A DNA stretch of 64,000 nt. Source: Acidovorax sp. sic0104 (GTDB taxonomy: Bacteria; Pseudomonadota; Gammaproteobacteria; Burkholderiales; Burkholderiaceae_C). Below, piece by piece: positions 16,725 through 27,357 of the stretch. Position numbers and translations under genes: made by a program. Below the pieces are notes generated by a model. The model did not search any database, was not told the origin of the DNA, and saw nothing but the letters and a program-made list of their open reading frames with translations. Positions within the stretch are counted from its first letter, which is position 1, and every line of letters starts with the position of its first letter. The stretch spans positions 1 through 64,000 of the forward strand of contig NZ_JAHUWH010000008.1 of NCBI RefSeq assembly GCF_019219095.1, in the 5' to 3' direction.

Positions 16725-16967
16725 CTACTGCCCTGCGTTGCAACCTCCGCCCGGGAGCGGCGCGGTATCCTCGAAACCATTGCCCAGCCACTGCGGCTGG
16801 TCCATGCTGGCACTGCTGCCCATGCGGTCGTGGCCCTGCAAATAGGACGCGGCATGCAAGGGCAGCCGTTTGGAGCACGTGGACGACGCCTGCGCAATGA
16901 AGGCCCCGCGCACGGCCACGGCGCCCTGGCGGGTGCGGTGGTGGATGGCGTTGTGGCGGGCGTTCAT
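16725..16967 (-). CDS. Small conserved-looking protein of unknown function
   Basis: An 80-residue product starting MNARHNAIHHRTRQGAVAV, with a GAGAG ribosome site and a strong terminator right behind, so a real short transcription unit is likely. There is no membrane segment; the middle holds SSTCSKRLPLHAASYLQGHDRM. I recognise no family. It is divergent from a helix-turn-helix gene, and a TGTAAA-N5-TTTACA palindrome lies between the two, suggesting shared regulation. Confidence 0.55.
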   Translation of the reverse strand: MNARHNAIHHRTRQGAVAVRGAFIAQASSTCSKRLPLHAASYLQGHDRMGSSASMDQPQWLGNGFEDTAPLPGGGCNAGQ

Positions 16968-17043
16968 GGCGGTCTCTCGGAAGTGGGCGGCGTGTGTTCT
17001 GTGTGAGTAAGGATGAGGACTCGGAGTCCTGATGAGCGTGGAC

Positions 17044-17060
17044 TGTAAATAGTCTTTACA
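17044..17060. promoter_or_regulatory. Palindromic operator-like site TGTAAA-N5-TTTACA
   Basis: A perfect six-base inverted repeat with a five-base spacer in the AT-rich gap between the divergent genes at 16967 and 17114. The half-sites also resemble -35/-10 parts, so it may overlap promoters. The HTH protein encoded to the right is the obvious candidate to bind it. Confidence 0.5.
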
Positions 17061-17113
17061 CACCGGTCAACGCCCTGCACAATCTTTTTTCGCGTTTGTT
17101 GTTTTTTCTCGTT

Positions 17114-17581
17114 GTGACCCCGCCGCCCACCACCGTGACCCGCCGCACCAACGTGCTGGCCCTGCACCGCCTTTTTCTCGAACAACAGATCGCCGCCGGC
17201 AAGCCCGCCAAGGGGCTGGACCAGGCGTTTGCCGCGTCGCTGGAGATATCGCCCAGCATGTGGAGCCAGATCAAGAGCGCCCGCCCCATCGGCGACACGC
17301 TCGCACGGCAGATCGAGCGGCATGCGCGCGTGGACATCGGCTGGCTGGACGCCCAGCACGCCACCGAGCACCCCGACCCGGCCGAAGAACGCTTTGTGGC
17401 GCTGGCGCGCGAGGCCTGGCGCGCAGCCAATGCCAGGGGCAAGCGGGAGCTCAGGCTGTGGCTCACGCAGCGGGCCAGCCCCGCCCGGCCCCAGGAGGCG
17501 AGCGGCGCAGGGCCCGACGCCCAGGCAGCGGCCACCGCCGCGCAGCGCCCTGGCGGCGGGCCGCGGAAAGCCGGAAAATAG
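17114..17581 (+). CDS. Helix-turn-helix-like protein, conserved in Comamonadaceae
   Basis: A 155-residue protein (from GTG at 17114; a GTG at 17135, giving [14 protein letters not shown], is an equal alternative). The central region [29 protein letters not shown] reads as a lambda-repressor-like helix-turn-helix. It is followed by [10 protein letters not shown] and a charged helix, with a low-complexity Ala/Gly/Pro tail. It is probably a DNA-binding regulator, though no target is known. It stands divergent from the 80-residue gene with a palindrome between them. No ATG start is available in this frame. Confidence 0.65.
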   Translation: MTPPPTTVTRRTNVLALHRLFLEQQIAAGKPAKGLDQAFAASLEISPSMWSQIKSARPIGDTLARQIERHARVDIGWLDAQHATEHPDPAEERFVALAREAWRAANARGKRELRLWLTQRASPARPQEASGAGPDAQAAATAAQRPGGGPRKAGK

Positions 17582-17703
17582 CGCCACAGCCCCCTGGCAA
17601 CGCGGTTTCACCGACAATGGAGGGCTGTTTCCCGCCGCCCCGCCCCTTGTCGTGCGGCCCGGCGGACATCGCTTTCCCCCGAACCCAGAGCCCTTCCCCT
17701 CCC

Positions 17704-18675
17704 ATGAGCGCAGTGATGAACGAACCCACCCAGGCCGGCTGGGCTGCCGAGCCCCTCGATGCAAACGCCGCGCCCGCCGCAGCCTCCGCGCGCCTGAAGA
17801 TCGAGCGAGAGACCCACAAGCTCGAAAAGCGCCTGTGCCGCGAGGTGGGCAAGGCCATCGTCGACTTCAACATGATCGAAGAAGGCGACAAGGTCATGGT
17901 GTGCATGTCCGGCGGCAAGGACAGCTACACCCTGCTGGACATCCTGCTCAAGCTCAAGGCCCGCGCGCCCATTCACTTCGACCTGGTGGCCGTCAACCTC
18001 GACCAGAAGCAGCCCGGCTTTCCCGAGCACGTGCTGCCCGAGTACCTCAAGAGCACCGGCGTACCCTTTCACATCGAGAACGAGGACACCTACAGCATCG
18101 TCAAGAAGCTGGTGCCCGAGGGCAAGACCACCTGCAGCCTGTGCAGCCGCCTGCGCCGGGGCATCCTGTACCGCGTGGCCGACGAGCTGGGCTGCACCAA
18201 GATCGCGCTGGGCCACCACCGCGACGACATCCTGCAGACGCTGCTGCTCAACATGTTCTTCGGCGGCAAGATGAAGAGCATGCCGCCCAAGCTCGTGAGC
18301 GACGACGGCAGGCATGTGGTGATCCGCCCCCTGGCCTACGTGGCCGAGAAGGACACCGCACGCTGGTCCGCGCACCGCGACTTCCCCATCATTCCGTGCA
18401 ACCTGTGCGGCAGCCAGGAGAACCTGCAGCGCAAGCAGGTGGGCGAGATGCTGCGCGAGTGGGACAGGAAATTCCCCGGGCGCGTGGAGAACATGTTCAA
18501 CGCGCTGCAGAACGTGGTGCCCTCGCACCTGCTCGACGGCGGACTGTTCGACTTCAAGAACGCCCGGGCCACGGGCGTGGCCAGCGAAGACGGCGACAAG
18601 GCCTTCGACAAGGAAGAGTTTTCGGCGCCATCGCTGCCCGGCATGGGCGGCGTACAGGTGGTGACACTGTCGTGA
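17704..18675 (+). CDS. ttcA: tRNA 2-thiocytidine(32) synthetase TtcA
   Basis: A 323-residue ATP-pyrophosphatase that thiolates C32 of certain tRNAs using a [4Fe-4S] cluster. The PP-loop is [12 protein letters not shown] (about residue 75). The cluster-binding CxxC pairs are CSLC (with [14 protein letters not shown]) and [25 protein letters not shown] is also typical. Two adjacent ATG codons (17704, 17716) could serve as start; either gives an extra N-terminal stretch rich in Ala before the [13 protein letters not shown] core. Intact and presumably functional. Confidence 0.95.
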   Translation: MSAVMNEPTQAGWAAEPLDANAAPAAASARLKIERETHKLEKRLCREVGKAIVDFNMIEEGDKVMVCMSGGKDSYTLLDILLKLKARAPIHFDLVAVNLDQKQPGFPEHVLPEYLKSTGVPFHIENEDTYSIVKKLVPEGKTTCSLCSRLRRGILYRVADELGCTKIALGHHRDDILQTLLLNMFFGGKMKSMPPKLVSDDGRHVVIRPLAYVAEKDTARWSAHRDFPIIPCNLCGSQENLQRKQVGEMLREWDRKFPGRVENMFNALQNVVPSHLLDGGLFDFKNARATGVASEDGDKAFDKEEFSAPSLPGMGGVQVVTLS

Positions 18676-18737
18676 ACCTCCGGGCGCGGGTGCACTCACA
18701 CCGGGATCGTCTTGTCGCAGCCCAGGAGACCCTCACC

Positions 18738-19373
18738 ATGATGCGCCGCCCCCTCTCCATCGCCCTGCTGTGCGCCACGGCAGTGGCCGTACTCGCCGGC
18801 TGCAGCACCGGCCCCCGCCTGGTCGAAGGCCAGGTGCAGAGCTTCTCCACCCTGCAGGCCATCCCCTCGCCCGCCACCTATCGCATCGAGCGCCTGCCGT
18901 CGCAGCAGATGCCCTCGTTCGAGCCCATCGTGGCCCTGGCCGAGCAGGCGCTGGGCCGCGCAGGCCTGCGCCGCGACGACGCCGCGCCCAGGCTGCTGGC
19001 ACAGGTCGGCGTGCAGGCCGACACCGTGCCGCGTTACGACCCGTTCCGGCCCTACGGCGCCTACGGACCCTACCCGTGGGGCATGGGCGGCTGGTACGGC
19101 CGGGGCTGGGGCTTTCATGGCGGCTGGGGCTTCAACGAGCCCACGCCGCTGCACCGCCGCGCCGTGAGCATCGTGCTGCGCGATGCCGCCACGCAGGCGG
19201 TGGTGTACGAGACATCTGCCGTGCATGAAGACGTGTGGGTGAGCGACCCTGCCGTCTACGGCGTGCTGTTCGACGCCGCCTTGACCGGTTTCCCCCAGCC
19301 CCCGCAAGGCCCCCGGGTCGTGCGGCAGCCCCTGGCGCCCATCCCGCCCGCCGCGCCGGGCACCGTGCGCTGA
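18738..19373 (+). CDS. DUF4136-type lipoprotein
   Basis: A 211-residue outer-membrane or periplasmic lipoprotein. The signal peptide ends in the lipobox VLAGC (Cys22). A DUF4136-like beta domain follows, with a Gly/Tyr/Trp-rich insert (PYGAYGPYPWGMGGWYGRGW) in the middle. The function of the family is unknown. An AGGAGA ribosome site precedes the ATG at 18738. It stands 62 bp after ttcA and 41 bp before the histidine phosphatase gene. Confidence 0.85.
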   Translation: MMRRPLSIALLCATAVAVLAGCSTGPRLVEGQVQSFSTLQAIPSPATYRIERLPSQQMPSFEPIVALAEQALGRAGLRRDDAAPRLLAQVGVQADTVPRYDPFRPYGAYGPYPWGMGGWYGRGWGFHGGWGFNEPTPLHRRAVSIVLRDAATQAVVYETSAVHEDVWVSDPAVYGVLFDAALTGFPQPPQGPRVVRQPLAPIPPAAPGTVR

Positions 19374-19414
19374 CAGCGCTTCCCATCCAACCACGTCCCC
19401 GCCCACCACCCCGC

Positions 19415-20056
19415 ATGCACGCCACCCGCATCGTTGCCGTCCGCCACGGAGAAACAGCCTGGAACGTGGACACCCGCATCCAGGGCCACCTGGACATTCC
19501 GCTCAACGACACCGGCCTGTGGCAGGCCGAACAGTTGGGCCAGGCGCTGGCCGGCGAGAGCTTTGCCGCGATCTACACCAGCGACCTGCAGCGCGCCCAC
19601 GCCACGGCGCAGGCGGTGCAGCGCACCACCGGCGCGCCGCTGACCACCGTGCCCGGCTTGCGCGAGCGCAGCTTCGGCCACTTCCAGGGCCGCACCTTCG
19701 CCGAGATCGAGGCGGAGCTGCCCGACGATGCCCGCCGCTGGCGCAAGCGCGACCCGCACTACACGCCCGAAGGCGGCGAATCGCTGGTCACCCTGCGCGA
19801 GCGCATCGAGCGCACGGTGATGGCGCTGTCCGCCCCGCACGCGGGCGAGCAGATCCTGCTGGTGGCGCACGGCGGCGTGCTCGACGTTCTGTACCGCCTG
19901 GCCACCCGCCAGGAGACCCAGGCGCCGCGCACCTGGCAGCTGTCGAACGCCGCCATCAACCGTCTGCTGTGGACCCCGGACGGCCTCACCCTGATCGGCT
20001 GGGCCGACACCCAACACCTGGACGACAACGCGGTGCGCGATGAAACCTCTGCCTGA
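19415..20056 (+). CDS. Histidine phosphatase (phosphoglycerate mutase-like)
   Basis: A 213-residue member of the histidine phosphatase superfamily. The catalytic motif is AVRHGETAWN (nucleophile His in RHG). Other parts are SDLQRAHATAQAV (second Arg), LRERSFGHFQG (Glu proton donor region) and LLVAHGGVLDVL (second His). Enzymes of this GpmB/CobC-like branch act on small phosphoesters; it is probably not a glycolytic mutase. The 3' end overlaps the next gene by 17 bases. Confidence 0.9.
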   Translation: MHATRIVAVRHGETAWNVDTRIQGHLDIPLNDTGLWQAEQLGQALAGESFAAIYTSDLQRAHATAQAVQRTTGAPLTTVPGLRERSFGHFQGRTFAEIEAELPDDARRWRKRDPHYTPEGGESLVTLRERIERTVMALSAPHAGEQILLVAHGGVLDVLYRLATRQETQAPRTWQLSNAAINRLLWTPDGLTLIGWADTQHLDDNAVRDETSA

Positions 20057-21245
20057 TGTGCTGAAGACCGCCATCGGCCAGCGCGTGGATCTGATCGACA
20101 CGCCCTCGCTGGTCATCGACCTGGACGCCATGGACCGCAACATCCAGCGCATGGCCGACTTCGCGCGCAAGCACCAGGTGCGCTGGCGCCCGCACGCCAA
20201 GATGCACAAGAGCGCCGAGCTGGCCCTGCAGATGCAGCGTGCCGGCGCGCAGGGCGTGTGCGTGCAGAAAGTCTCCGAAGCCGAGGCCCTGGCCGCAGGC
20301 GGCGTGAACGACATCTACATCAGCAACGAAGTGGTGGCCATGCCCAAGCTGCAACGCGTGGCGCGCCTGGCCGCGCTGCTGGCGGCGCGCGGCGGCCGCC
20401 TGGCCATCGCGGTGGACCACCCCGAAGGCATCGAGCGGCTGGCCGAGACCATCGCCCAGGTCGGTACACCCCAGCCGCGCGAGGGCCACTGGGCGGCGGG
20501 CGACAGCACCTTGATCGACGTGTTCGTGGAGATCGACGTGGGCCAGGGCCGCTGCGGCGTGCCGCCCGGCGAGGCCGCCGTCCCCCTGGCGCTGGCCGTG
20601 GCGCGCAGCCGGGGGCTGCGCTTCGCGGGCCTGCAGGCCTACCACGGCCGTGCCCAGCACCTGGCTGGCGCCGCCGAACGGCGCGAGGCCATCTCCGCCG
20701 TGGTGCGCGCCGCCAGCCACACGCGCGACCTGATCGAGGCCACCGGGCTGCCCGTGCCGCTCATCACCGGCTCGGGCACCGGCACCCTGGTGCACGAGGC
20801 GGCCAGCGGCGTGTACGGCGAGCTGCAGGCGGGCTCGTTCCTCTTCATGGACGCCGACTACGCCCGCAACGAACGCGAGCCGGCGCAACCCACGTTCGAG
20901 CACGCGCTGTTCGTCAAGACCCAGGTGGTGTCGGTGCGAGACACCCACGCCGTCTGTGACGCGGGCCACAAGAGCCACGCCATCGACTCCGGCCTGCCCA
21001 CCGTGGCCCTGCTGCCGCCCGACCGCAGCCTGCGCTACGCCAATGGCGGCGACGAGCACGGCATCCTTCACGCGGACGGCCCCAAGTCCCGCCTGCCGGC
21101 CCTGGGCCGCATGCTGTGGCTCATCCCCGGCCACTGCGACCCCACGGTCAACCTGCACGACGTCATGATCGGCGTGCGCGGCGGCCTCACGATGGGGGTG
21201 GTGGAGCGCATCATCCGGGTTGATGCCAGGGGCGCGCTGACCTGA
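20040..21245 (+). CDS. D-threonine aldolase-like (DSD1 family) PLP enzyme
   Basis: A 401-residue fold-type III PLP enzyme. The alanine-racemase-like N-terminal barrel carries the PLP Lys in WRPHAKMHKSAELA. TGSGTGTLVHEA binds the phosphate. The C-terminal DSD1 domain ends with the metal-ligand pair in PGHCDPTVNLHD. Relatives are D-threonine aldolases or D-serine dehydratases needing Mn or Zn; the substrate here is not certain. It overlaps the histidine phosphatase gene, so the two are co-transcribed. Confidence 0.88.
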   Translation: MKPLPDVLKTAIGQRVDLIDTPSLVIDLDAMDRNIQRMADFARKHQVRWRPHAKMHKSAELALQMQRAGAQGVCVQKVSEAEALAAGGVNDIYISNEVVAMPKLQRVARLAALLAARGGRLAIAVDHPEGIERLAETIAQVGTPQPREGHWAAGDSTLIDVFVEIDVGQGRCGVPPGEAAVPLALAVARSRGLRFAGLQAYHGRAQHLAGAAERREAISAVVRAASHTRDLIEATGLPVPLITGSGTGTLVHEAASGVYGELQAGSFLFMDADYARNEREPAQPTFEHALFVKTQVVSVRDTHAVCDAGHKSHAIDSGLPTVALLPPDRSLRYANGGDEHGILHADGPKSRLPALGRMLWLIPGHCDPTVNLHDVMIGVRGGLTMGVVERIIRVDARGALT

Positions 21246-21281
21246 TCGGGGCAAGAATCGGCGGACATTTTGGTGTCCCCC

Positions 21282-23147
21282 ATGAGCCCCAGCCAGATCA
21301 TCGTCCTTGCCACGCCCGTCTTCTTCCTGCTGATCGCCATCGAGCTGGCGGTCGGCTACAAAAGGCAGCGCAACACCTACCGCCTGGCCGATGCGGTCAG
21401 CAGCATCAGCCTGGGCATGCTGAGCCAGACCAGCGCGGTGTTCACGCGGCTGTTGCGCATCGGCATCTACACCGCGCTGTTCGAGCACATGGCCCTGTGG
21501 CGCAACGACGCGTTCTGGACCAGCCTGCCGGGCTGGGTGCTGGCGCTGGTGTTCTACGATTTTTGCTACTACTGGCTGCACCGCATGGGGCACGAGTCGG
21601 CGGTGCTGTGGGCGGCGCATGCGGTGCACCACCAGAGCCAGGACTACAACCTGTCCACCGCGCTTCGCCAGACCAGCTCGGGCGCGCTGCTGGGCTGGGT
21701 GTTCTACGTGCCCATGGCGCTGGCGGGCGTGCCGCCGCTGGTGTTCGCCGTGGTGGCGCTCATCGACCTGCTCTACCAGTTCTGGGTGCACACCGAGCAG
21801 GTGGGCCGCCTCGGCTGGTTCGACCGCTGGTTCTGCAGCCCCAGCAACCACCGCGTGCACCACGCGGTGAACGACGCCTATCTGGACAAGAACTATGGCG
21901 GCGTCCTCATCGTATGGGACCGGCTGTTCGGCACCTTCAAGGACGAGGACGACCAGGACCGCTGCGTGTACGGCACGCGCGGCCTGCTCAACAGCTGGGA
22001 CCCTCTGTGGGCCAACGCCCAGGTGTATGCAGGCCTGGCGCACGACAGCTGGCATGCGCGCAGCTGGGCTGACAAGGTACGCGTGTGGATCAAGCCCCCG
22101 GGCTGGCGGCCGGCCGATGTGGCCGAGCGTTTTCCCAAGCCCGCGTTCAGCATGTCGCAGATGCAGCTGTACCACCCGCCGATGTCGCGCACGCTGCAGT
22201 GGTTTGCGCTGGTGCAGTTCGCGCTGATGCTCGGCGGCGTGGCGGCCTTCCTGTGGCAGGCCGACAGCGCGCCGCTGGCCGAGAACGCGGTGTGGTTCGC
22301 CACGCTGCTGGTCGCGCAGTGGGCGCTGGGTGCGGCGATGCAGGGGCGCATCGGCATGCTGATGGCGCTGGTGCTGCAAAGCGGCGCGCTGGCCACGGCC
22401 ACCAGCGCGCTGGGGTTCGTGCAGTGGCACTGGGTGTTCAAGCCGTTGACGATGGTTATTGCTATATTTTTGGTAGCTGCCAGCGCTTACCAGTCGGCGC
22501 GAAGAGGCCGATTTCATCCAAAAACATGGTTGCTACTGGGTGCCGCGCTGGCGGGGTCGCTGGCGGGCGATGTGTTCCTGATGTTCGAGGGCTTCTTCAT
22601 CCCCGGGCTGGTGAGCTTTCTGGTGGCCCACCTGTTTTACGTGGCGCTGTTCAAGCAGGGGCAGCGGTGGTTTGCGCACCGGGGGGCGCTGGCGGCCACG
22701 CTGGGTGTGGGCATGGCGATGTACGCCTTCCTGTGGGCGGGCGGGCTGCCGGCCGCGCTGCGGGGGCCTGTGGCCGCGTATGTGCTGGTGATTGCGCTGA
22801 TGGCGGCGCAGGCCATCGGGCGGGCCAGCGTGCTGCGCGACGGGGCAGCGGTGCTGGTGGCGGTGGGGGCCGCGTTCTTCATGCTCAGCGACTCGCTCTT
22901 GGCCACGCACCGCTTCGTCTCGCCCCTGCCGTGGTCGCAGGTGTGGGTGCTGGCCACCTACTACGCGGCGCAGGCGTGCATCGTGGCGGGGGTGTTGAAG
23001 GCAGCGACTGCGACTGCAGCTTCGGTGCCTGTGCCGGAGGCCGGGGCAGCGGGCGGCCTGCCGGTCGCGGTGCCTGCTTGCGCCGGGGCTAGTGCGACCA
23101 CGTGCGGGCCAGGGCTGCGGACGGAACATACACCGCACCCGCAATGA
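21282..23147 (+). CDS. Sterol desaturase/AGMO-like and YhhN (lysoplasmalogenase-like) fusion
   Basis: A 621-residue polytopic membrane protein with two parts. Residues 1 to about 290 form a fatty-acid hydroxylase/sterol desaturase domain with the di-iron histidine clusters HRMGH, HAVHH and HRVHH. Residues from about 300 to 595 form a YhhN/TMEM86 domain of about eight helices. Relatives of the two halves act on ether lipids in animals: alkylglycerol monooxygenase and lysoplasmalogenase. The junction between the first and second helices of the YhhN part (about 390-415) is encoded by a palindromic mini-element (22455-22525). The 3' end overlaps the convergent membrane-protein gene by 59 bases. 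Confidence 0.88.
   Translation: MSPSQIIVLATPVFFLLIAIELAVGYKRQRNTYRLADAVSSISLGMLSQTSAVFTRLLRIGIYTALFEHMALWRNDAFWTSLPGWVLALVFYDFCYYWLHRMGHESAVLWAAHAVHHQSQDYNLSTALRQTSSGALLGWVFYVPMALAGVPPLVFAVVALIDLLYQFWVHTEQVGRLGWFDRWFCSPSNHRVHHAVNDAYLDKNYGGVLIVWDRLFGTFKDEDDQDRCVYGTRGLLNSWDPLWANAQVYAGLAHDSWHARSWADKVRVWIKPPGWRPADVAERFPKPAFSMSQMQLYHPPMSRTLQWFALVQFALMLGGVAAFLWQADSAPLAENAVWFATLLVAQWALGAAMQGRIGMLMALVLQSGALATATSALGFVQWHWVFKPLTMVIAIFLVAASAYQSARRGRFHPKTWLLLGAALAGSLAGDVFLMFEGFFIPGLVSFLVAHLFYVALFKQGQRWFAHRGALAATLGVGMAMYAFLWAGGLPAALRGPVAAYVLVIALMAAQAIGRASVLRDGAAVLVAVGAAFFMLSDSLLATHRFVSPLPWSQVWVLATYYAAQACIVAGVLKAATATAASVPVPEAGAAGGLPVAVPACAGASATTCGPGLRTEHTPHPQ
22455..22525 (+). repeat. Palindromic mini-element copy inside the desaturase-YhhN gene
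   Basis: It contains TAGCTGCCAGCGCTTACCAG and then GCGCGAAGAGGCCGATTT, flanked by T-rich and A-rich ends (TATTTTTGG and CCAAAAA). It matches the copies at 28320 and 61555. It is read in-frame as part of a membrane helix and the following loop. Confidence 0.7.
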
Positions 23148-24000
23148 ACAGTGCGCCTGCCAGGGTGAAAACGCCCCCACTGAGCAGCCACAGCAGCGTG
23201 TCGGCGTTGTACCAGCCGGGCCGCGCCTGCAGCAGGGCGACCATGACGGGCTCCTGCACCGCGATCAAGCCCCGCCCTGCGGTGTAGTGGTAGACGGCGC
23301 CGCCCAGCGCCCAGAACCCTGTCAGCACACACGCCAGGCCATAGAACGCATACCCGGTGCGCCATCGCTTGGTGGTGCCTGCCGTGCACCACACACCCAG
23401 GCAACCCGCCAACAGGGCGCCGACCACCGACAAGCCCTGAAAGCGGTCGCTCGCCACCGGCAGCAGCCAATGCCAGGCCCAGGGCAAGGGAGCGAGCAGC
23501 CATTCCGATTGCGGCCCCAGCCCCGGCCAGCGCTGGAGGGGCAGGTCCATCGAAATGCGCGGCTTGTCCACCATCGCCAGCACGAATGTCACGGGCACCA
23601 GCACGGCGGACAGGACGTATGCGCTGGCGCGCCCGACCAGCATGCGGTGTGACCACTCGGCAGTCGTCCTGCCCAGCCGTTGCCGGTCGATGAGGTGCAG
23701 CATCAGGCCGGCGGCCAGGGCGGCTTCGGCGATCGCGCCGCACACGGCCACGCGGCCGCGCAGGTCGGCAAAGCCCTCCAGCATGAACACCGAGAGCTGC
23801 CCGTACACGAGCGCGCCCAGCGCATGCAGCGCCACCGTGCCCGCCAGCAAGGCCCATGCGCAGGACCTCAGGAAGTGTTGCTCGGGCGACCGCTCCGGCC
23901 CGTCAGAGCCGACCCCGCCCCGCGCGGCGCGCGCCCGGGCTTCGGCACGGAGCTGGCTGCGGCGGTCGTTCTTCTTGTTGGGCTTGCGCGGTGGTGCCAT
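23089..24000 (-). CDS. Polytopic membrane protein of unknown function
   Basis: A 303-residue protein. A basic, Arg/Lys-rich N-terminus (PPRKPNKKNDRRSQLRAEAR) is followed by about seven hydrophobic segments between residues 45 and 300. I recognise no family and no catalytic motif. Its last 59 bases overlap the 3' end of the convergent desaturase-YhhN gene. It starts 64 bases downstream of the ruvB stop, so it may be transcribed as the last gene of the ruvA-protease-ruvB unit. Confidence 0.65.
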   Translation of the reverse strand: MAPPRKPNKKNDRRSQLRAEARARAARGGVGSDGPERSPEQHFLRSCAWALLAGTVALHALGALVYGQLSVFMLEGFADLRGRVAVCGAIAEAALAAGLMLHLIDRQRLGRTTAEWSHRMLVGRASAYVLSAVLVPVTFVLAMVDKPRISMDLPLQRWPGLGPQSEWLLAPLPWAWHWLLPVASDRFQGLSVVGALLAGCLGVWCTAGTTKRWRTGYAFYGLACVLTGFWALGGAVYHYTAGRGLIAVQEPVMVALLQARPGWYNADTLLWLLSGGVFTLAGALFIAGAVYVPSAALARTWSH

Positions 24001-24063
24001 GACAGGGCGTGCCGCCTGGGCGGCCGTGGGGAGAGGGATGAGACGTCACGGAACGGAGGCGGC

Positions 24064-25125
<1,062 letters not shown>

Positions 25126-25147
25126 GCGAGATCTGCGCTCCGCTCCC

Positions 25148-26668
25148 TCAAGGCGTCAGCCACTGCTTGAGCGCGCTGCGGTAGGCCACGTCCAGGCGGC
25201 CGTACTGGTCGTGCCCCCCCGGGACCTGGCAGCTGGAAGCGCCGCCGTACAACTGCCCCACCACATAGCGCTTGTCGCCCAGGGCGTGGAACACGGCAGA
25301 GCCGCTGCTGCCGCCTTCGGTCACGCCCTCTTTCCACGACATCGTCAGGAAGGTGCCTTCCGCCGCGTCGCTCGGATAGCACAGCTCGCTCGAGCAGGTG
25401 GCGAACTGGACCATGGTGCCCGAGCTGAATTTCTGCAGGTCGCCCTTGGGGTGGTGCACGCCCACCAGGGTGCGGCCCGTCTCCAGCGCGCCGAAGTAGG
25501 AGCCGGCGTAGACCACCCCTTCCGGCGGCGCTTCGTTCATCCGCATGAAGGAGGTGTCGGTGGCGGCGGCGGAATGCAGCAGGGTTGCGCCGCCAATTCG
25601 CCGCTGCGCGCTCGCGCTGGTCACGCCCGAGTTGCAGGCCGACGAGCGGTAGAACCAGTCGGTCATCAGCGAGGAAGCCTCGGCCTGGCTGGAGATGCAG
25701 TGGTTGGCGCTCAGCAGGTACGGCGTCTGGCTGGACTTGGCATCGTTGAGCAGCGTGCCGGAACACAGGTAGCTGTTGCCGTCCCGCACGAAGAGCATCC
25801 GCACCACGGAGCGGCTCTGGCTCAGGACCTCGGGCTTGCACATCGCATCCACTTCGCAGCTGCCGGCCTCGCCCACCTTGGCCATGCTCCGGACCTCGGC
25901 CTCCTCGGGCGAGACCACGTAGTGCGACAGCCGGGGGACGGCCAGTTTCACGCTCGACGTGGCAGCGGCAGCGGGAATCTCGACCTCCACGGTGGTCTCC
26001 GCGCCGCCGAATTCGGGGCTCCAGTAGGTGTGCGCGGCCTCGTCGGGCGTGCCGGCCTGCAGGTTGCGCTCGATGGCGGCCATCACCTGCTCGGCGGTGA
26101 CCTGCAGGGCGTCACCGCCGGCCTGCGCATAAAAGCGCAGCACGGCGCCGCTGGGCAGCCCGCGCACCAGAATGCCCAGCCGCACGCCCTTGGCGCCTTC
26201 CGACGAAACGCTGAATGCGGCCGCGCGCGTGCCACGCCCGGTGTCTGTCCAGCGGAGCTGGGCCGACAGGTCGGACTCCCTGGCCAGCGCCGGGAGGTTG
26301 CGCGCCACGCCGATCTGCGGCTCGGAGGCGCCCAGCGCCGTCACCTTCTTGGGCAGGGCGCCACTGGCCACCGGGCCCAGAGACACACGGGCAAAGTCCC
26401 GGCCGGCAGGCACCGCACGCTGCACGGCCACGGCGCTCTTGATGGCAGCGCCTCCGGTGTCGAAAGGCTCGACCCGGTCAATCGCGGGCGGAGCGGGCAC
26501 GGGGGCGGGGGGCGGCGCAGGGGTGGGTGCTGGCGCGGGAGCCGGCGTGGGCTCAGGCGCAGGAGTCGCAGCGGTGTCGTTCCCGCCGCCGCCGCAACCC
26601 GCCATCACCACAGCAGCAGCCGTGGCGGCCAACAACCTCGTCAAGCGTGCGCTCTGATTCATGTCCAT
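25148..26668 (-). CDS. Trypsin-like serine protease lipoprotein (lysyl endopeptidase-like)
   Basis: A 506-residue secreted lipoprotein. The signal peptide ends in the lipobox VVMAGC (Cys25). A Pro/Ala/Thr linker (about 34-62) and a beta-rich N-terminal domain come before the S1 peptidase domain. The catalytic triad is visible as His in LLSANHCIS, Asp in ATDTSFMRM and Ser in GGSSGSAVF. The many Cys pairs resemble Achromobacter/Lysobacter lysyl endopeptidases. It is anchored at the cell surface or in the periplasm. It stands 35 bp after ruvA and 22 bp before ruvB, an unusual insertion in a DNA-repair operon. Confidence 0.88.
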   Translation of the reverse strand: MDMNQSARLTRLLAATAAAVVMAGCGGGGNDTAATPAPEPTPAPAPAPTPAPPPAPVPAPPAIDRVEPFDTGGAAIKSAVAVQRAVPAGRDFARVSLGPVASGALPKKVTALGASEPQIGVARNLPALARESDLSAQLRWTDTGRGTRAAAFSVSSEGAKGVRLGILVRGLPSGAVLRFYAQAGGDALQVTAEQVMAAIERNLQAGTPDEAAHTYWSPEFGGAETTVEVEIPAAAATSSVKLAVPRLSHYVVSPEEAEVRSMAKVGEAGSCEVDAMCKPEVLSQSRSVVRMLFVRDGNSYLCSGTLLNDAKSSQTPYLLSANHCISSQAEASSLMTDWFYRSSACNSGVTSASAQRRIGGATLLHSAAATDTSFMRMNEAPPEGVVYAGSYFGALETGRTLVGVHHPKGDLQKFSSGTMVQFATCSSELCYPSDAAEGTFLTMSWKEGVTEGGSSGSAVFHALGDKRYVVGQLYGGASSCQVPGGHDQYGRLDVAYRSALKQWLTP

Positions 26669-26703
26669 CGCCGTACCTCACCCTTAGAAAATATGGTTTA
26701 TGG

Positions 26704-27279
26704 TTATTTGGCCAGCGCCTTGAGCGCCAGCTTGATCCCGTCACTCACTCCCACATCCGCGGGCAGCGCCTTGAGCGCCGCAGCAGCTTCCTTGTCGTTA
26801 TAGCCCAAGGCCAGCAAGGCCTGCAGGATATCCGCCTGGTTGTCGCTCGCCGCCGCGCCATGTGTTGCGCCGATGTCAGCGCCCAGCTTGCCCTTGAGCT
26901 CCAGCAGCAGGCGCTCGGCCGTCTTCTTGCCGATGCCCGGCACCTTGACCAGCCGCCCCGCCTCCTGCAGCGAGATCGCCTGCGCCAGGTCTGCCACACC
27001 CATGCCCGACAGGATGGACAGCGCCGTGCGCGGCCCCACGCCCGAGATCTTGATGAGCTCGCGAAACGCCTGGCGCTCGGGCGCCGTGGCAAAGCCGTAG
27101 AGCAGCTGGGCATCTTCGCGGACGATGAACTGGGTGAGCAGGCTCACGCGCTCGCCCACGGCGGGCAGGTTGTAGAAGGTGCTCATGGGCACGTTCACCT
27201 CGTAGCCCACGCCGTGGCAGTCCAGCAGCACCTCGGGGGGGTTCTTCTCCAGCAGGGTGCCGGTCAATTTGCCTATCAT
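26704..27279 (-). CDS. ruvA: Holliday junction DNA-binding protein RuvA
   Basis: A 191-residue protein. An N-terminal OB-fold domain ([20 protein letters not shown]) is followed by tandem helix-hairpin-helix motifs ([20 protein letters not shown] and [20 protein letters not shown]) and a C-terminal domain III that contacts RuvB ([19 protein letters not shown]). The tetramer holds the four-way junction for RuvB. The ATG at 27279 gives the full family length. First gene of the ruvA-protease-ruvB unit, divergent from phoH. Confidence 0.97.
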   Translation of the reverse strand: MIGKLTGTLLEKNPPEVLLDCHGVGYEVNVPMSTFYNLPAVGERVSLLTQFIVREDAQLLYGFATAPERQAFRELIKISGVGPRTALSILSGMGVADLAQAISLQEAGRLVKVPGIGKKTAERLLLELKGKLGADIGATHGAAASDNQADILQALLALGYNDKEAAAALKALPADVGVSDGIKLALKALAK

Positions 27280-27357
27280 TGATGTCCTTTGCCGGCGCAC
27301 GGCCCTGCCGCCACGCCGTCTTCCCATGTTTTTGGTTGACTGACGGGAATTATCCGC

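Noticed and set aside
15784-16878. Long minus-strand frame across the 15.8-16.9 kb gap
   Set aside because: It runs through the tRNA-like element and a terminator and matches no family. I kept only the short gene at 15869-16054, which has a strong ribosome site.
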